Source: Peromyscus leucopus (Eukaryota; Chordata; Mammalia; Rodentia; Cricetidae). Taken from it: a stretch of 64,000 bases of DNA. Within the stretch, counting starts at the first letter, position 1. Each line of letters begins with the position of its first letter. Where the stretch lies: NCBI RefSeq assembly GCF_004664715.2, contig NC_051070.1:41318456-41382455 (forward strand), written 5' to 3'. Shown piece by piece: positions 12,637 to 21,660 of the stretch. The notes below the pieces were generated by a model. The model was not told where the DNA came from and ran no database searches. It saw only the letters and a list, made by a program, of their open reading frames with translations. Position numbers and translations under genes: made by a program.

Positions 12637-13290
12637 CATCTACTTTTTTGTCTTGTTTTATTTAAAAAAATATTTATTTTCATATCAATCACAGATCCCC
12701 CTCTCATTCCTCCCCCTTCTCCCCTCCAGCCTCCCCTGCAAGCCTCTCCTCAAAAAGAGAAAAGCCTCCCTCATGGGGAGTCAACAAAGCCTGGTACATT
12801 CAGTAGGCAGGGCCAAGCTTCTCCCCCACTGCATCAAGGCTGAGCAATGCGGCCCACCATAGGTAATGGGCTCCAGAAAGCCATCCCATATACCAGGGTT
12901 AGATCCTGTTCCTACTGCCAGAGGTCCCTCAAATAAATCAGCTACACATTGTCTCCCACATACAAAGGGCCTAGTCTGGTTTCATACAAGTTCCACAGCT
13001 GTCATTCTAAAGTTCATGAGTTCCTACAGGTTTGGTTCAGTCATCTCTGTAGATTTCCTCATCATGATCTTGACTCCCACCCATCCCCCCCTTTCTCACA
13101 AAGTCCCTCTTCCCTCTTTTTAACTGGACTCTCCGGCCTTGGCTGTGATTGGCTGTGCATCTCTGCATCTGCTTCCATCAGTTACTGGATGAAGGCTCTA
13201 TGATGACAGGGTATTCACCAATCTAATTACTGGGGTATGCCAGTTCAGGCCCTTTCTCCACTATTGCTGAAGATAAAGATAAAGATAAAT
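12637..13290 (-). mobile_element. L1 3' end, antisense, 5'-truncated
   Basis: From a T/A-rich start the sequence runs through the C-rich complement of the L1 3'UTR ('cagatccccctctcattcc'). It then passes the block 'cccaccataggtaatgggct' and ends near 13290. The same blocks recur in the same order at 30690-31530 and 60810-61400, confirming a dispersed family. The plus-strand frames of 69-85 codons here are antisense to L1 and not genes. Confidence 0.8.
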
Positions 13291-13468
13291 CTGGGTTTAT
13301 CCTTGTGGATTCCTGGGAATGTCCCTAGCACTAGGTATCTCCCTTACCCCATAATGTCTACATTTATCAAGATATTTAGGACTCTGAATTTTAGGTGATT
13401 GTTTATTCCTAACATTTAATTAAGCCACAGACACATTTATACCATTTTCTTAGACCTATGCAATATAT

Positions 13469-14434
13469 TGTGGTGATATATTGTGTACCCTAATAAATTT
13501 GACTAGGGATCAGAGGACAGAGCCAGCCACTATTTTAGACATAGAGATCAGGCAATGGTGGCACACACCCTTATTCCTATTACTGGGAGGGAGAGATCCT
13601 TCTAGATCTCCGTAATTTCAAGGCCACACTGAAAACAGAACTAGGCAATGGTGGCACACACTGTAGTTGAATTGTTAAGCAGTCTTATTAAATAAAACAC
13701 TGGAGCCAGATATTGGGATCAAAACCTGAGAGATCAAAGGAATAGGAAAGCCACAAGCCAACCTCAACTCACAGACACCTCAGCTTCGAAAGAGACCTAC
13801 TTCTTGTATACCCACACCTATATGCCTTTCTATTCTACTATCTTATTTGCTCTCCCTGTCCAGCTAGATCACTCCCTCTTCCTGCTCAGCTCTGTCACTT
13901 CCTGTCTGTCTGTACAGACCTCCAGACCTTTATGATTAACTAGTGTTGGAATGTAAGATGTGTGCCCCCATGTCTGACTCTGTTTCCAGTGTGTCCTTGA
14001 AATCATAGAGATCCAGACAGATCCCTGCCTCCCAAATGACAGGATTAAAGGCTTGTGCTACCGTTGCCTGACTTCTATGTTTAATACTTTTTTCTCTGAT
14101 CCTCACATAAACTTTATTGGGTTGCACAAATAAAATATCAGCACACCTTTAATCCCAGTACTGGCAAGCACACATGACTTTAATTCCAGGAAGTGATGTC
14201 TGGGCAAAGAAAGGTATATAAGATGTGAGAAAATAGGAACTCACTCTCTTCAGGCTGAGGATTTCATAGAGGTAAGAGCTAGTGGCTGGCTGTTCTACTT
14301 TTCTGATCTTTCAGGTTTCACCCTGATATCTGTCTCTGGGACTTTTATTATAAGACCATTAGAAATTTGAACATCTGTGGCTCTGTCCTTTGATATTCAG
14401 TCAAGTTTATTAGAGTACACAATATATCACTACA
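13469..14434 (+). mobile_element. LTR of subtype A interrupted by another LTR, with an inverted copy of its own start at the far end
   Basis: It begins TGTGGTGATATATTGTG, like the LTR at 8407. The body resumes at 14141 after a nested insertion and includes the TATA-like GGTATATAAG near 14213. Past the normal 3' end, 14375-14434 is the reverse complement of the element's own first ~60 bases, ending ATCACTACA. The outer flanks are ATATAT on both sides (13463-13468 and 14435-14440), which would be a 6-bp target duplication, but the site is low-complexity, so this is weak. The 63-codon minus-strand frame at 13936-14127 lies inside the nested LTR and is not a gene. Confidence 0.6.
13662..14140 (-). 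mobile_element. Nested solo LTR (subtype B) carrying a B1-like segment
   Basis: On the minus strand it starts TGATATTTTATTTGTG and ends TTCAACTACA. The flanks ACACAC (13656-13661) and GCACAC (14141-14146) fit a 6-bp target duplication with one change. It carries its own B1-like stretch ('taatcctgtcatttgggagg' on the minus strand) and a TTTAATAAGA polyadenylation-like end. It sits inside the subtype A LTR and so arrived later. Confidence 0.65.
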
Positions 14435-14729
14435 ATATATTTAGCATTTATAAAGGCATATCAGACTCATATATTATACAGTACAATACCTTAATATTCT
14501 TTTATTTGTATTTTGCTTTTATTTTTTGGCAGGGTTTCTTCATCCTAGACTGTCTTAGAAGACATTGTGTTCTGGATTGCCAGGAACTTTTAATTGTCAT
14601 GTTTCTGCCTCATGGGAGGTGAAATTATAGGGATATGTCATTAGATCTGGATTTACTGTTTATTTCTATGTATAAATCTTGCCTCCTTTGGTTTTAATAT
14701 TTTTATTATTTCATTTAATATGTATGGGG

Positions 14730-14905
14730 TTTTGCTGAATATTTTCTACACACTATATGTGCATAGGGTCCTAGGAGGCCAGAAAAAGGTGTTCTCGCAC
14801 CTGGAACTTGAGTTACATATGATATTAAGCCACAGTGTAGGTGCTAGGAATTGAACCCAAGCAGCTAGTGCTTTTAACCACTCTAGTCTACTCTCCATTC
14901 CTTAA
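14730..14905 (-). mobile_element. B2/B3-type SINE, antisense
   Basis: It shows the complement of the B3/B2 body ('ggtgctaggaattgaaccca' and 'gtgcttttaaccactctagt'), which is the tRNA-derived promoter end in reverse. It is moderately diverged. Confidence 0.65.
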
Positions 14906-14907
14906 AT

Positions 14908-15250
14908 CTTTGCTATATAATAAAACATAGGGGGCTTCTTATCCAGTCCCCTACCCTAAACCTCTTCTTCCCAGCGATTGGGCTTATGTTTCCCTTCCCC
15001 CAGCCCACATGCCTATATAATCCAACCATTCTGATTAGGCGTGTCCCTTGGCTTTTCAGTCCAGACTATCTCTTGATCATTGGCTCCTGTACTGCTCTCC
15101 ATGCCCCTTTCCTCTCACGGTCCAGTTTAGTCTGCTGTCCAGGTTCAGGCTGGACTTTTCCTCTGCCTGCTTTATCCCTTCTATCTACAATAAAAATCTT
15201 CTCCATAGCTCAGGCGTAGTCATGCTCTTTTATCATTCACCTTCGTCTTT
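14908..15250 (+). mobile_element. LTR-like fragment with TATA box and poly(A) signal
   Basis: A pyrimidine-rich segment carries TATATAATCC at 15014-15023 and CAATAAAAATC near 15187, about 170 bases apart, as in the U3-R part of an LTR. The TG...CA ends and target duplication were not found. It could instead be another promoter-bearing repeat. The two plus-strand frames of 77 and 83 codons here have no recognisable domains. Confidence 0.35.
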
Positions 15251-16020
15251 CCCCAGCTTCAAGACAACTCCAAATTACAAAGTATATTATCTTGATTAAA
15301 ATAGCCAAAAATTAAACTTGTTCATGAAAATCAAACAAGTGAATTTCTTCAGGCCTCTATGTAATCTTGAAGATGATCCTTTTTGTTTATTCTTTTCTCG
15401 CCTCAGGAAACTGCACTGCTGACAATCCAGTATAGCAGAAAAATAAATGACAATAATGTGGTACCAGTTGTGACACTTCTATAGGTGACTCTGAAATTAC
15501 TAAGAAGTAAAATGTATACAATTAACAGGGAGAAACTCAAATTATTGGTGAAAAACATAGTATTTTCCCCAAAAGAAAAATTGACTTCAGATGGTCTTCA
15601 TATAGGGAGAGTCATGACACATAGGGAGCTCATACACTGATTTGGCAGGTAGATTTTACCTTTGAGGGTTAAAATATGGAGAAAAATGGTCCAGAAATTT
15701 GAATTTGTTTGTCCAATTTTCTTTGCAGAATTTTTATTAATAGACTGTGTCATGACCTGACAGTGAATGCTAGTGATAAAACAGAATACATTGAAGATTA
15801 CATAACCAGTCCATTATTTTATTAACTACATCATTGGAAATTTAGCAAACATATGCAATCAGGAAAAATGTTATAGTCAACTCCAATGCCCCATCACACA
15901 GCTTTAAAAATTATCAAATATTATATACATTTATATTTGTAATTATTCCCATTAATTAATCCTGAAATGCAACACTTGAAGCAATAGCTTCATTAGGCAT
16001 AAGTTACATGAAGAGTATGT
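15251..16020. other. Unassigned AT-rich stretch, no gene seen
   Basis: No coding region, RNA gene or repeat family recognised. Confidence 0.45.
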
Positions 16021-16023
16021 CTT

Positions 16024-18186
16024 GTGATACTCATTGTGGTCCCATCCCTGAGCTGGTGGTCCAGTGTTGTATTAAAAAGCAGGCTGAACAAGGAGATATT
16101 CAATAAGCAGCACCCCTCCATAGCCACTGCATCAGCTCTTGAGTCTATGTTCCTTTCCTATTTGAATTCTTGTCCTGACTTTCTTCAATACTGTGATGAT
16201 TTAAATGAAAATGGCCTCCACCAGCTCACAGGGAGAGGCATTATTATGAGGTGAGCCTTGTTGGAGTGGGAGTGGCTTTGTTGGAGATAGTGTGTCACTG
16301 GGGTTGGGCTTTGAGGTTTCAAATGCTCAAGCCAGGCCCAGTGTCACTCTCTCTTCCTGCTGCCTGCCAATAATGAAATAGAACTCTCAGTTACTTCTCC
16401 AACACCATGTCTGCTTGTGCTTAGCCATGCTTCCCACCATGGTTATAATAATGGACTAAAACTCTGAGCTGTAAGCCAGCTCCAATTAAATGTTTTCATT
16501 TATAAGAGTTGCTATGGACATGTTGTCTCTTCAAAACAATAGAAACCCTAAGATAAAATGTGAACAGTGATGTGGAAGTATAAGCCCTCCAAGGGACTTT
16601 TGGTCATAATGTTTTATCATAGCAATAGATGAATTGATACCCCAGCTAAGAGAAATTGGTGTGAGTGGTGGGTTGTTGCTTTGACAGACTTGACCATGTT
16701 GTTTGGGGGAGGATTATGTAAGGATTTGGGAAGTTTAGTCTAGAAAATTCATTTAGTGTTCAAAGCTTAATAAGATATTCTTTGGGAGCTTAGAAGAGCA
16801 ATGCATAAAGTATAAACTGAGATAATGAAGTTCCAGGGGAAAGTTTGAAAGTCAATTAAAGACTCTAACAGGGCTGATTGCTATTTTGTGTTGAGAATCT
16901 GTGGTTCTGGCTAGCTGGGGTCAGAGCAACATCAACTGTAATAAACAAACAGTCAGCACTACTGAAGTTAAACCTTTGCCTTACTGAGGCAATTGATGCT
17001 GACCAGTTGGAGCGAAGAAATTAGTAGTGACTAAGAAGAGGCCAGTATCATTGAGGTGAAGTCTTTTGGGAAGTGTTTCCTCAGAGTCAGAACATAGAAG
17101 CTGTGTTCCAGAGGCAGCCAAAGTTGTAGCTTGCATTGGTGTCCAAACTTGGAAATGCATAAGTCACCCATGAAGGAGTCCTCAAAAGCATCCAAGGCTT
17201 GCTAATGTGAGAGGTCAAGATAGGCCATTGGATAAAGTGCACCCTCATTAGAAATTGAAGCCACAATATTGGAGGGCAATGGAGAGGTGTTGAGGCTTGG
17301 TCTCACAGAGAGAGCCAGTAGAGGCAACTGGTGAAAGTGCAGCCCAGTTACAGCAGAGACCTCAGCATTCTGAAAATGCAAGGCCAGAGTAGTGGCTTTG
17401 GTAGAGCCCAGAAGATTGAGAGTGAATTCAATATATTGGACATTAAGAGAGTTACAATTAGAGTTGTTTTGCTCTGGTATAATTGGGATTCTTCTTGGGT
17501 ACTTCTTTGTTGAACTAAGGAAGTATTTAACTTTTTTTATGGAGCCTACAGTTGAGAAATTGATATTTCAAGATATTTAGGTTTTAAAAGAGATTCTACG
17601 TTTTTAAAGAAATTGATTTTTAAAATGTTTTAATTTAAAAAGACTATGGGATGCTTTAAGCTTGTAAAATATTTTATGTTATTATATTGATATTAATGTG
17701 TAATTTAGGGGATGTACAAGAATGGAAAGACTGTAGCATAACAGTCATGTGTTTGTGCATTAAGTTGACAAGCAGTCAATTGTGCTGGAAAGTTTTATAC
17801 CAACTTGACACAAATTAAATCATCTAAGAGAAAGGAAAGGCAACTAAGAAAATTCCTCCATACAAATCTGTTTGAAGGCAAGCCTGTAGAGAATTTTCTT
17901 AATTAGTGATTGATGACGGAGATACCAGCCTATTGTGGGTGGTGTGATCTTTGTGCTGGTGGTCCTGGATTCTATCTGATAACCTATTAAGCAAGCCAGG
18001 AGGAGCAAGCTAGTAAACAGTACCCCTCCATGGCCTATGTATCAGCCTCTATATTCAAGATCGTGACCTGTTTGAGTTTCTTTTCTGAATTTATTCCTTG
18101 ATATGAAAGTGTAAGCCAAATAAACCCTCTCCTCCCCAAGTTGCTTTTGGTCATGGTGTTTTGTCACAGCAATTGTAACTAAAACA
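16024..18186 (+). mobile_element. Long rodent repeat with directly repeated ends
   Basis: A terminal segment occurs twice in the same orientation: 16024-16194 plus 16561-16640, and again at about 17925-18186. Shared blocks include CAGCACCCCTCCATAGCC versus CAGTACCCCTCCATGGCC, and CTTTTGGTCATAATGTTTTA versus CTTTTGGTCATGGTGTTTTG. Between them, 16640-17765 is an internal region that resembles a known rodent composite repeat ('ttgaggcttggtctcacaga'). A repeat-internal-repeat layout is what an LTR element shows, but a composite of hAT-like copies would look similar. No intact coding frame exists inside. Confidence 0.5.
16190..16560 (+). mobile_element. URR1-like repeat nested in the terminal segment
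   Basis: Starting GTGATGATTTAAATGAAAAT and ending GAAACCCTAAGATAAAAT, this roughly 370-base element interrupts the terminal segment of the surrounding repeat. The host resumes with its missing part at 16565 ('gaacagtgatgtggaagtat'). The same family occurs at 50834, 51929, 56485 and 62078. It is non-coding. Confidence 0.65.
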
Positions 18187-18189
18187 GGT

Positions 18190-19400
18190 CCATTGTTTTT
18201 GTTTTCATAAATCTTAAATTTTCTGACAAGCTTTTGGTTCAATCAATCTTTCCCCAACTCTCCCACATTTTCATATACCAAGAGGTCCATGAAACTTTCA
18301 CTTTTCCTTTCTGAAGGATTCATGATGCAGGCCTCCAGTCACTGGTTCATTATTATATTATCCAAGTGGTCTATTGAGGCAAATAATTTCGAGGCCATTT
18401 TTCTACTACTAATTGGGAGAGTAATGGCAGGTTTTAGACTAATACTCCCCCAATCTTCTGCTCTTTGTGGCAGACTAGGTGCCTTTCTAGCTCTAGCAGT
18501 TTTCTTGTCCATGGTTTTTGACGCTACCCCTACAAACCATCTATTTCTCATCACAAACAGCAAAATGACCTTGTGGAATATAGTTAGAGAAGCTCTCAAT
18601 GCACATGAGCTTCTCTGGAACTACATCAACCACGGCCGCATCAAGAGGTTCCTAAAATTTAGGGCCCTCTTCCAGCTTCTGACTAGGACAGTGATCCATC
18701 TTTCCTTTCAGCTCAGCACACTTGCAAGCTATTTGAGTTGAGTGACAGTCCAGTACAGGAACAGGGCCAGCACTGATTTGGTCTCAGTGGTTCAGGGTAA
18801 TCACCTGAGCAGAGAAGCCAGCTGCTCCCATTGATGGGTCATTTTTGCTGTCAGCAGCAATATTGCCGTGGTGAACATCTTTGACAGACACACTGCTGGC
18901 ATGGAGAGCCACAATGTTCTCTGGAAGAACTTTACTCATAATATCACAGTACATTTCAGCAGACTTTATTTCGGTTGTGACATTGACTGAAGCAAAGATA
19001 AGTACCATGCCAGGTTTGAGGGTGCCAGTCTTTTCTCAGCCTATAGAGACAGTACCAATACTATCAACTTTTATGGAACCCTTGGAGAGGTACAGGCAAA
19101 GGCCTGCCAATCAACCAAGCTGGAGGCAGAGTGCCATTCACAGGTTGGAACAGTATGGTTCCACTAGCTCTGATGTCCTTATGGGTCACTTTCCATCACT
19201 TGAGCATAGGAATTTTAGTACTGGGCTCTACTACTTCAAGCATAAATCAGAACAAATGCTGTTCCATGTTGTACTTAAATCCCAATGGTGATGCTACATT
19301 CCTTCACACTTTCTCAATGTCTCTCCTGATGGGGTAGGAGGCCAAGAGTAATGAAACTGACCACATCTTTGTGCCCCAAGTTAACAATATCTATTTGAGT
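18190..19400 (-). pseudogene. EEF1A1P: Processed pseudogene of elongation factor 1-alpha 1, 5'-truncated
   Basis: The minus strand matches eukaryotic eEF1A1, the GTPase that delivers aminoacyl-tRNA to the ribosome. The clearest match is 18784-19008, whose frame includes [21 protein letters not shown] and [13 protein letters not shown], as in domain II-III. Upstream on that strand (19020-19330) the nucleotides match the stretch before domain II ('gtagcat..tttaagtacaacatggaaca'). Downstream (18450-18780) they match the C-terminus, with VLDCH-like and MR..VGV...DKK remnants. After the lost stop, 18190-18450 matches the eEF1A1 3'UTR ('ttgcctcaatagaccacttg'), and it ends in an A-rich stretch. The first third, including the GTP-binding P-loop, is absent. 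Frames are broken by stops and indels, and no introns are present. It is a retrocopy, not a functional gene. EEF1A2 as a source is less likely because of the 3'UTR match. Confidence 0.9.
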
Positions 19401-20085
19401 ATCTTCATTTCCCATTTAACTTTGATTCATCAGTAGTTGCTAAGACACATATGTTCTGAGGACAATCCATTGTGGAAAAAAACTAATGGTCATTTATTTA
19501 AAAATCATCTAGTCTATTATCATACTCTATCTCCTTAAAATATCTGTGTATATTGAATACATTGTCTTGCAGGAATATTTCCCACTGGTCATGGAGGGTA
19601 ACCTTCTAATATGATATTGATTTTGGTAGTATCTTTTGAGCAGTTTCGTATTTGTGTTCATCTTGAGAGTTGATCTGTCTTTCTTTTCTAGTGGTCTATC
19701 TTTCCTTCATATAGATTTTTCAAAAACAATTTAAGTGATGCCTACTTCATTACATGTGTTTGGAAATACCTTCTCTTGTATTATAGAAGAATTTATATTC
19801 TTCAAAAACTATTTTAGTATATTATTCATCTGTCTTGACCTGGAAGAAGGTTTTGACCCTGGTTGTACATATTTGTGCATTATTGGACCAAAATATTTCT
19901 TTTTGATTTATTTTGGTGAGACAATGTATCTAGAAATTTTTTTCAGACCTGAAATTTTAACATGGCAGCATCTCCTTATTCCAACATCTGTTGAGATCAT
20001 TTAAACTTATGAGAAGTATGTTATAATCTATCCTATTTCTTATGATTTCAATTTGAGTGTTTACTTTTATTAATTGACCTAGTTA
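19401..20085. other. Unassigned stretch, no gene seen
   Basis: It may include the last traces of the eEF1A1 retrocopy near 19400. An 89-codon plus-strand frame at 19735-20004 has no recognisable domain. Confidence 0.4.
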
Positions 20086-20086
20086 A

Positions 20087-20225
20087 AAGACAGGGTTACT
20101 CTGTGTAGCTTTGTGCCTTTCCTAGAACTCGCTTTGGAGACCAGGCTGCCCTTGAACTCATAGAGATCTGCCTGGTTCTGCCTCCTGAGTGCTGGGATTA
20201 AAGACATGCGCCACCACCTCCCAAC
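20087..20225 (-). mobile_element. B1 SINE directly downstream of the tRNA-like gene
   Basis: A near-full-length B1 in reverse, again with the GTAGCTTTGTGCCTTTCC and GCTTTGGAGACCAGG variant. Its 5' end faces the tRNA-like sequence, so on the minus strand the order is tRNA-Gln-like, a 27-base spacer, then B1. No clear target duplication is seen. Confidence 0.9.
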
Positions 20226-20230
20226 AAAAA
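20226..20230 (-). terminator. Possible Pol III terminator after the tRNA-like gene
   Basis: Five T residues on the minus strand lie 22 bases beyond the tRNA-like 3' end and right at the B1 5' boundary. It fits the Pol III stop rule, but such runs are common in AT-rich DNA. Confidence 0.35.
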
Positions 20231-20252
20231 TTTCCTCCCAAGGTAAACATAA

Positions 20253-20324
20253 AGGTCCCACCGAAATTTGAACTCAGATCACTGGATTCAGAGTTCAAAG
20301 TGCTCACCATTACACGATGGAACC
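20253..20324 (-). tRNA. tRNA-Gln(CTG)-like gene, probably degenerate
   Basis: On the minus strand 72 bases match eukaryotic tRNA-Gln. It starts GGTTCCATCGTGTAATGG, has the anticodon loop ACTCTGAAT (anticodon CTG), a T-arm with GAGTTCAAAT, and ends GGTGGGACC with T as discriminator base. The acceptor stem pairs over seven positions with one G-T. The anticodon stem has one A-C mismatch, and the T-arm has two G-T pairs including the normally invariant 53-61 pair. By my recollection of the mammalian gene it differs at about eight positions. No CCA is encoded, which argues against a reverse-transcribed mature tRNA. A T5 run (complement of 20226-20230) lies 22 bases past the 3' end and could stop Pol III. 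It is either a weak tRNA gene or a tRNA pseudogene. Confidence 0.75.
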
Positions 20325-20439
20325 AATACCATATTTCTCTTTTATTTCCTGTCTTTTCTTTATGCACTAATTTTTATTATTTTCTGCTTATTTTAGGCTG
20401 AGTACTTTCTACTCATTATTAAATAAATGGTTATTTCAA

Positions 20440-21125
20440 ATAATTACTTTTGCTTTTTATTTAATTGTAAATAGATTCTTTTCTTATATAATATATCCTG
20501 ACTACAGTTTTTCCTCCCGTTACTCCTCCCAGTTTTCCCCCATCTCATCTGCCCTCTACATCCACTTTCTTTCCACTCTCATTAGAACATAACAGGCTTT
20601 TAAGAAATAAGTGCCGAACACATCAAAATAAAATGTACAACAGAAACTGTCACATTAAGGCTGGACCATGCAACCCAACAAATGCAAAAGATCCCCAAGA
20701 GCAGGCACAGGAATCAGAGGCCCTCTCATTCATACACTCAGGAGTCCCATAAAATTATGAAGGTGAAAGCTACAGCATGCAGGCAAAGGACCCAGTGAAG
20801 ACTCACGTTGGCCCTGTGCTTGCTTCCTCATTATCTTAAAATTCACATGAATCTTGCTCAGTTGATTCACAGGGCCTTGTTTTTCTCATGTTCTCCATCT
20901 CCTCTGACTCTCACACTTCTGCTTCCTTTTCTGTGGGGCTTCCTGAACCCTGAGGGGTGAGAATTGAGAGAGACCTCCTGGTTAGTGTGTATTACAAGGT
21001 CTCTTCTTTGTCTCTGGATAAAATGTAACTATGGATCTCCGCATATGTTCCCATCTAATACAGTAGGTAACCTCTGATGATGCCTCAATAAAACACTGAT
21101 CTATAAGTACAGCAGAATATCTCCT
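20440..21125 (-). mobile_element. L1 3' end, antisense
   Basis: After an A/T-rich start, the block 'cagtttttcctcccgttact' opens L1 3'UTR in reverse. It then passes 'ggcaaaggacccagtgaaga' and the complement of the sense UTR phrase seen at 28740 ('aaacactgatctataagtac' near 21090). The same sequence order occurs at 35390-35900. It is 5'-truncated and non-coding. Confidence 0.75.
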
Positions 21126-21660
21126 TTTCCTCTCTGAACTTATCTCCAATGGATCCCAAGATCTTCTCTTCCACTTTTCCTTCCCTGAATTCATCCCATT
21201 GTCCCACTGTCCATCAGGAGCAGGCCTTCACTGGGAATGCACAGGTAAAGGATAACACACACACACAGCAGGGCAGGGAAACAGATAAGCCAACCAAAGA
21301 CCATCACCATTCTCTCCTCTCCTCCCAATCCCATCCTCCAGTCTCATGCCTAGTTCTGCAATAAAAGATTAGCTACAGCCTTTGTTACTTTTCTGCCCAC
21401 ATCTCAAGTGGATTGCAGAGGCCATCTGCTCCTTACACTCCTCCATCGCCCACCACTTTAGCTCAGCCCCCAACTCCAGCAGGCACCCCCTGATAACCCA
21501 GAAACCACACCTGCCAAGAAACAAGCTAGGTTCCCTGGAGATTTTCTCTTCTTACTCTTTCCCCCCAGATCCAGTCCCCCAATTTCATCTTAAGCTCAGA
21601 AGCTGGAAAAATTTATTTCTTAGTGTCGGCATTTATTATTATGAACTTTGACTTTAGCTT
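21126..21660. other. GC-richer repeat-like segment of uncertain family
   Basis: A pyrimidine-rich, relatively GC-rich stretch directly abuts the L1 end. Phrases such as 'gtcccactgtccatcaggag' look like a dispersed rodent repeat, possibly another L1 part, but I cannot name it. The plus-strand frames of 71 and 89 codons lack recognisable domains. Confidence 0.35.

Noticed and set aside
18289..18741. 150-codon plus-strand frame
   Set aside because: It is antisense to the EEF1A1 retrocopy (C-terminus and 3'UTR) and shows no independent domain.
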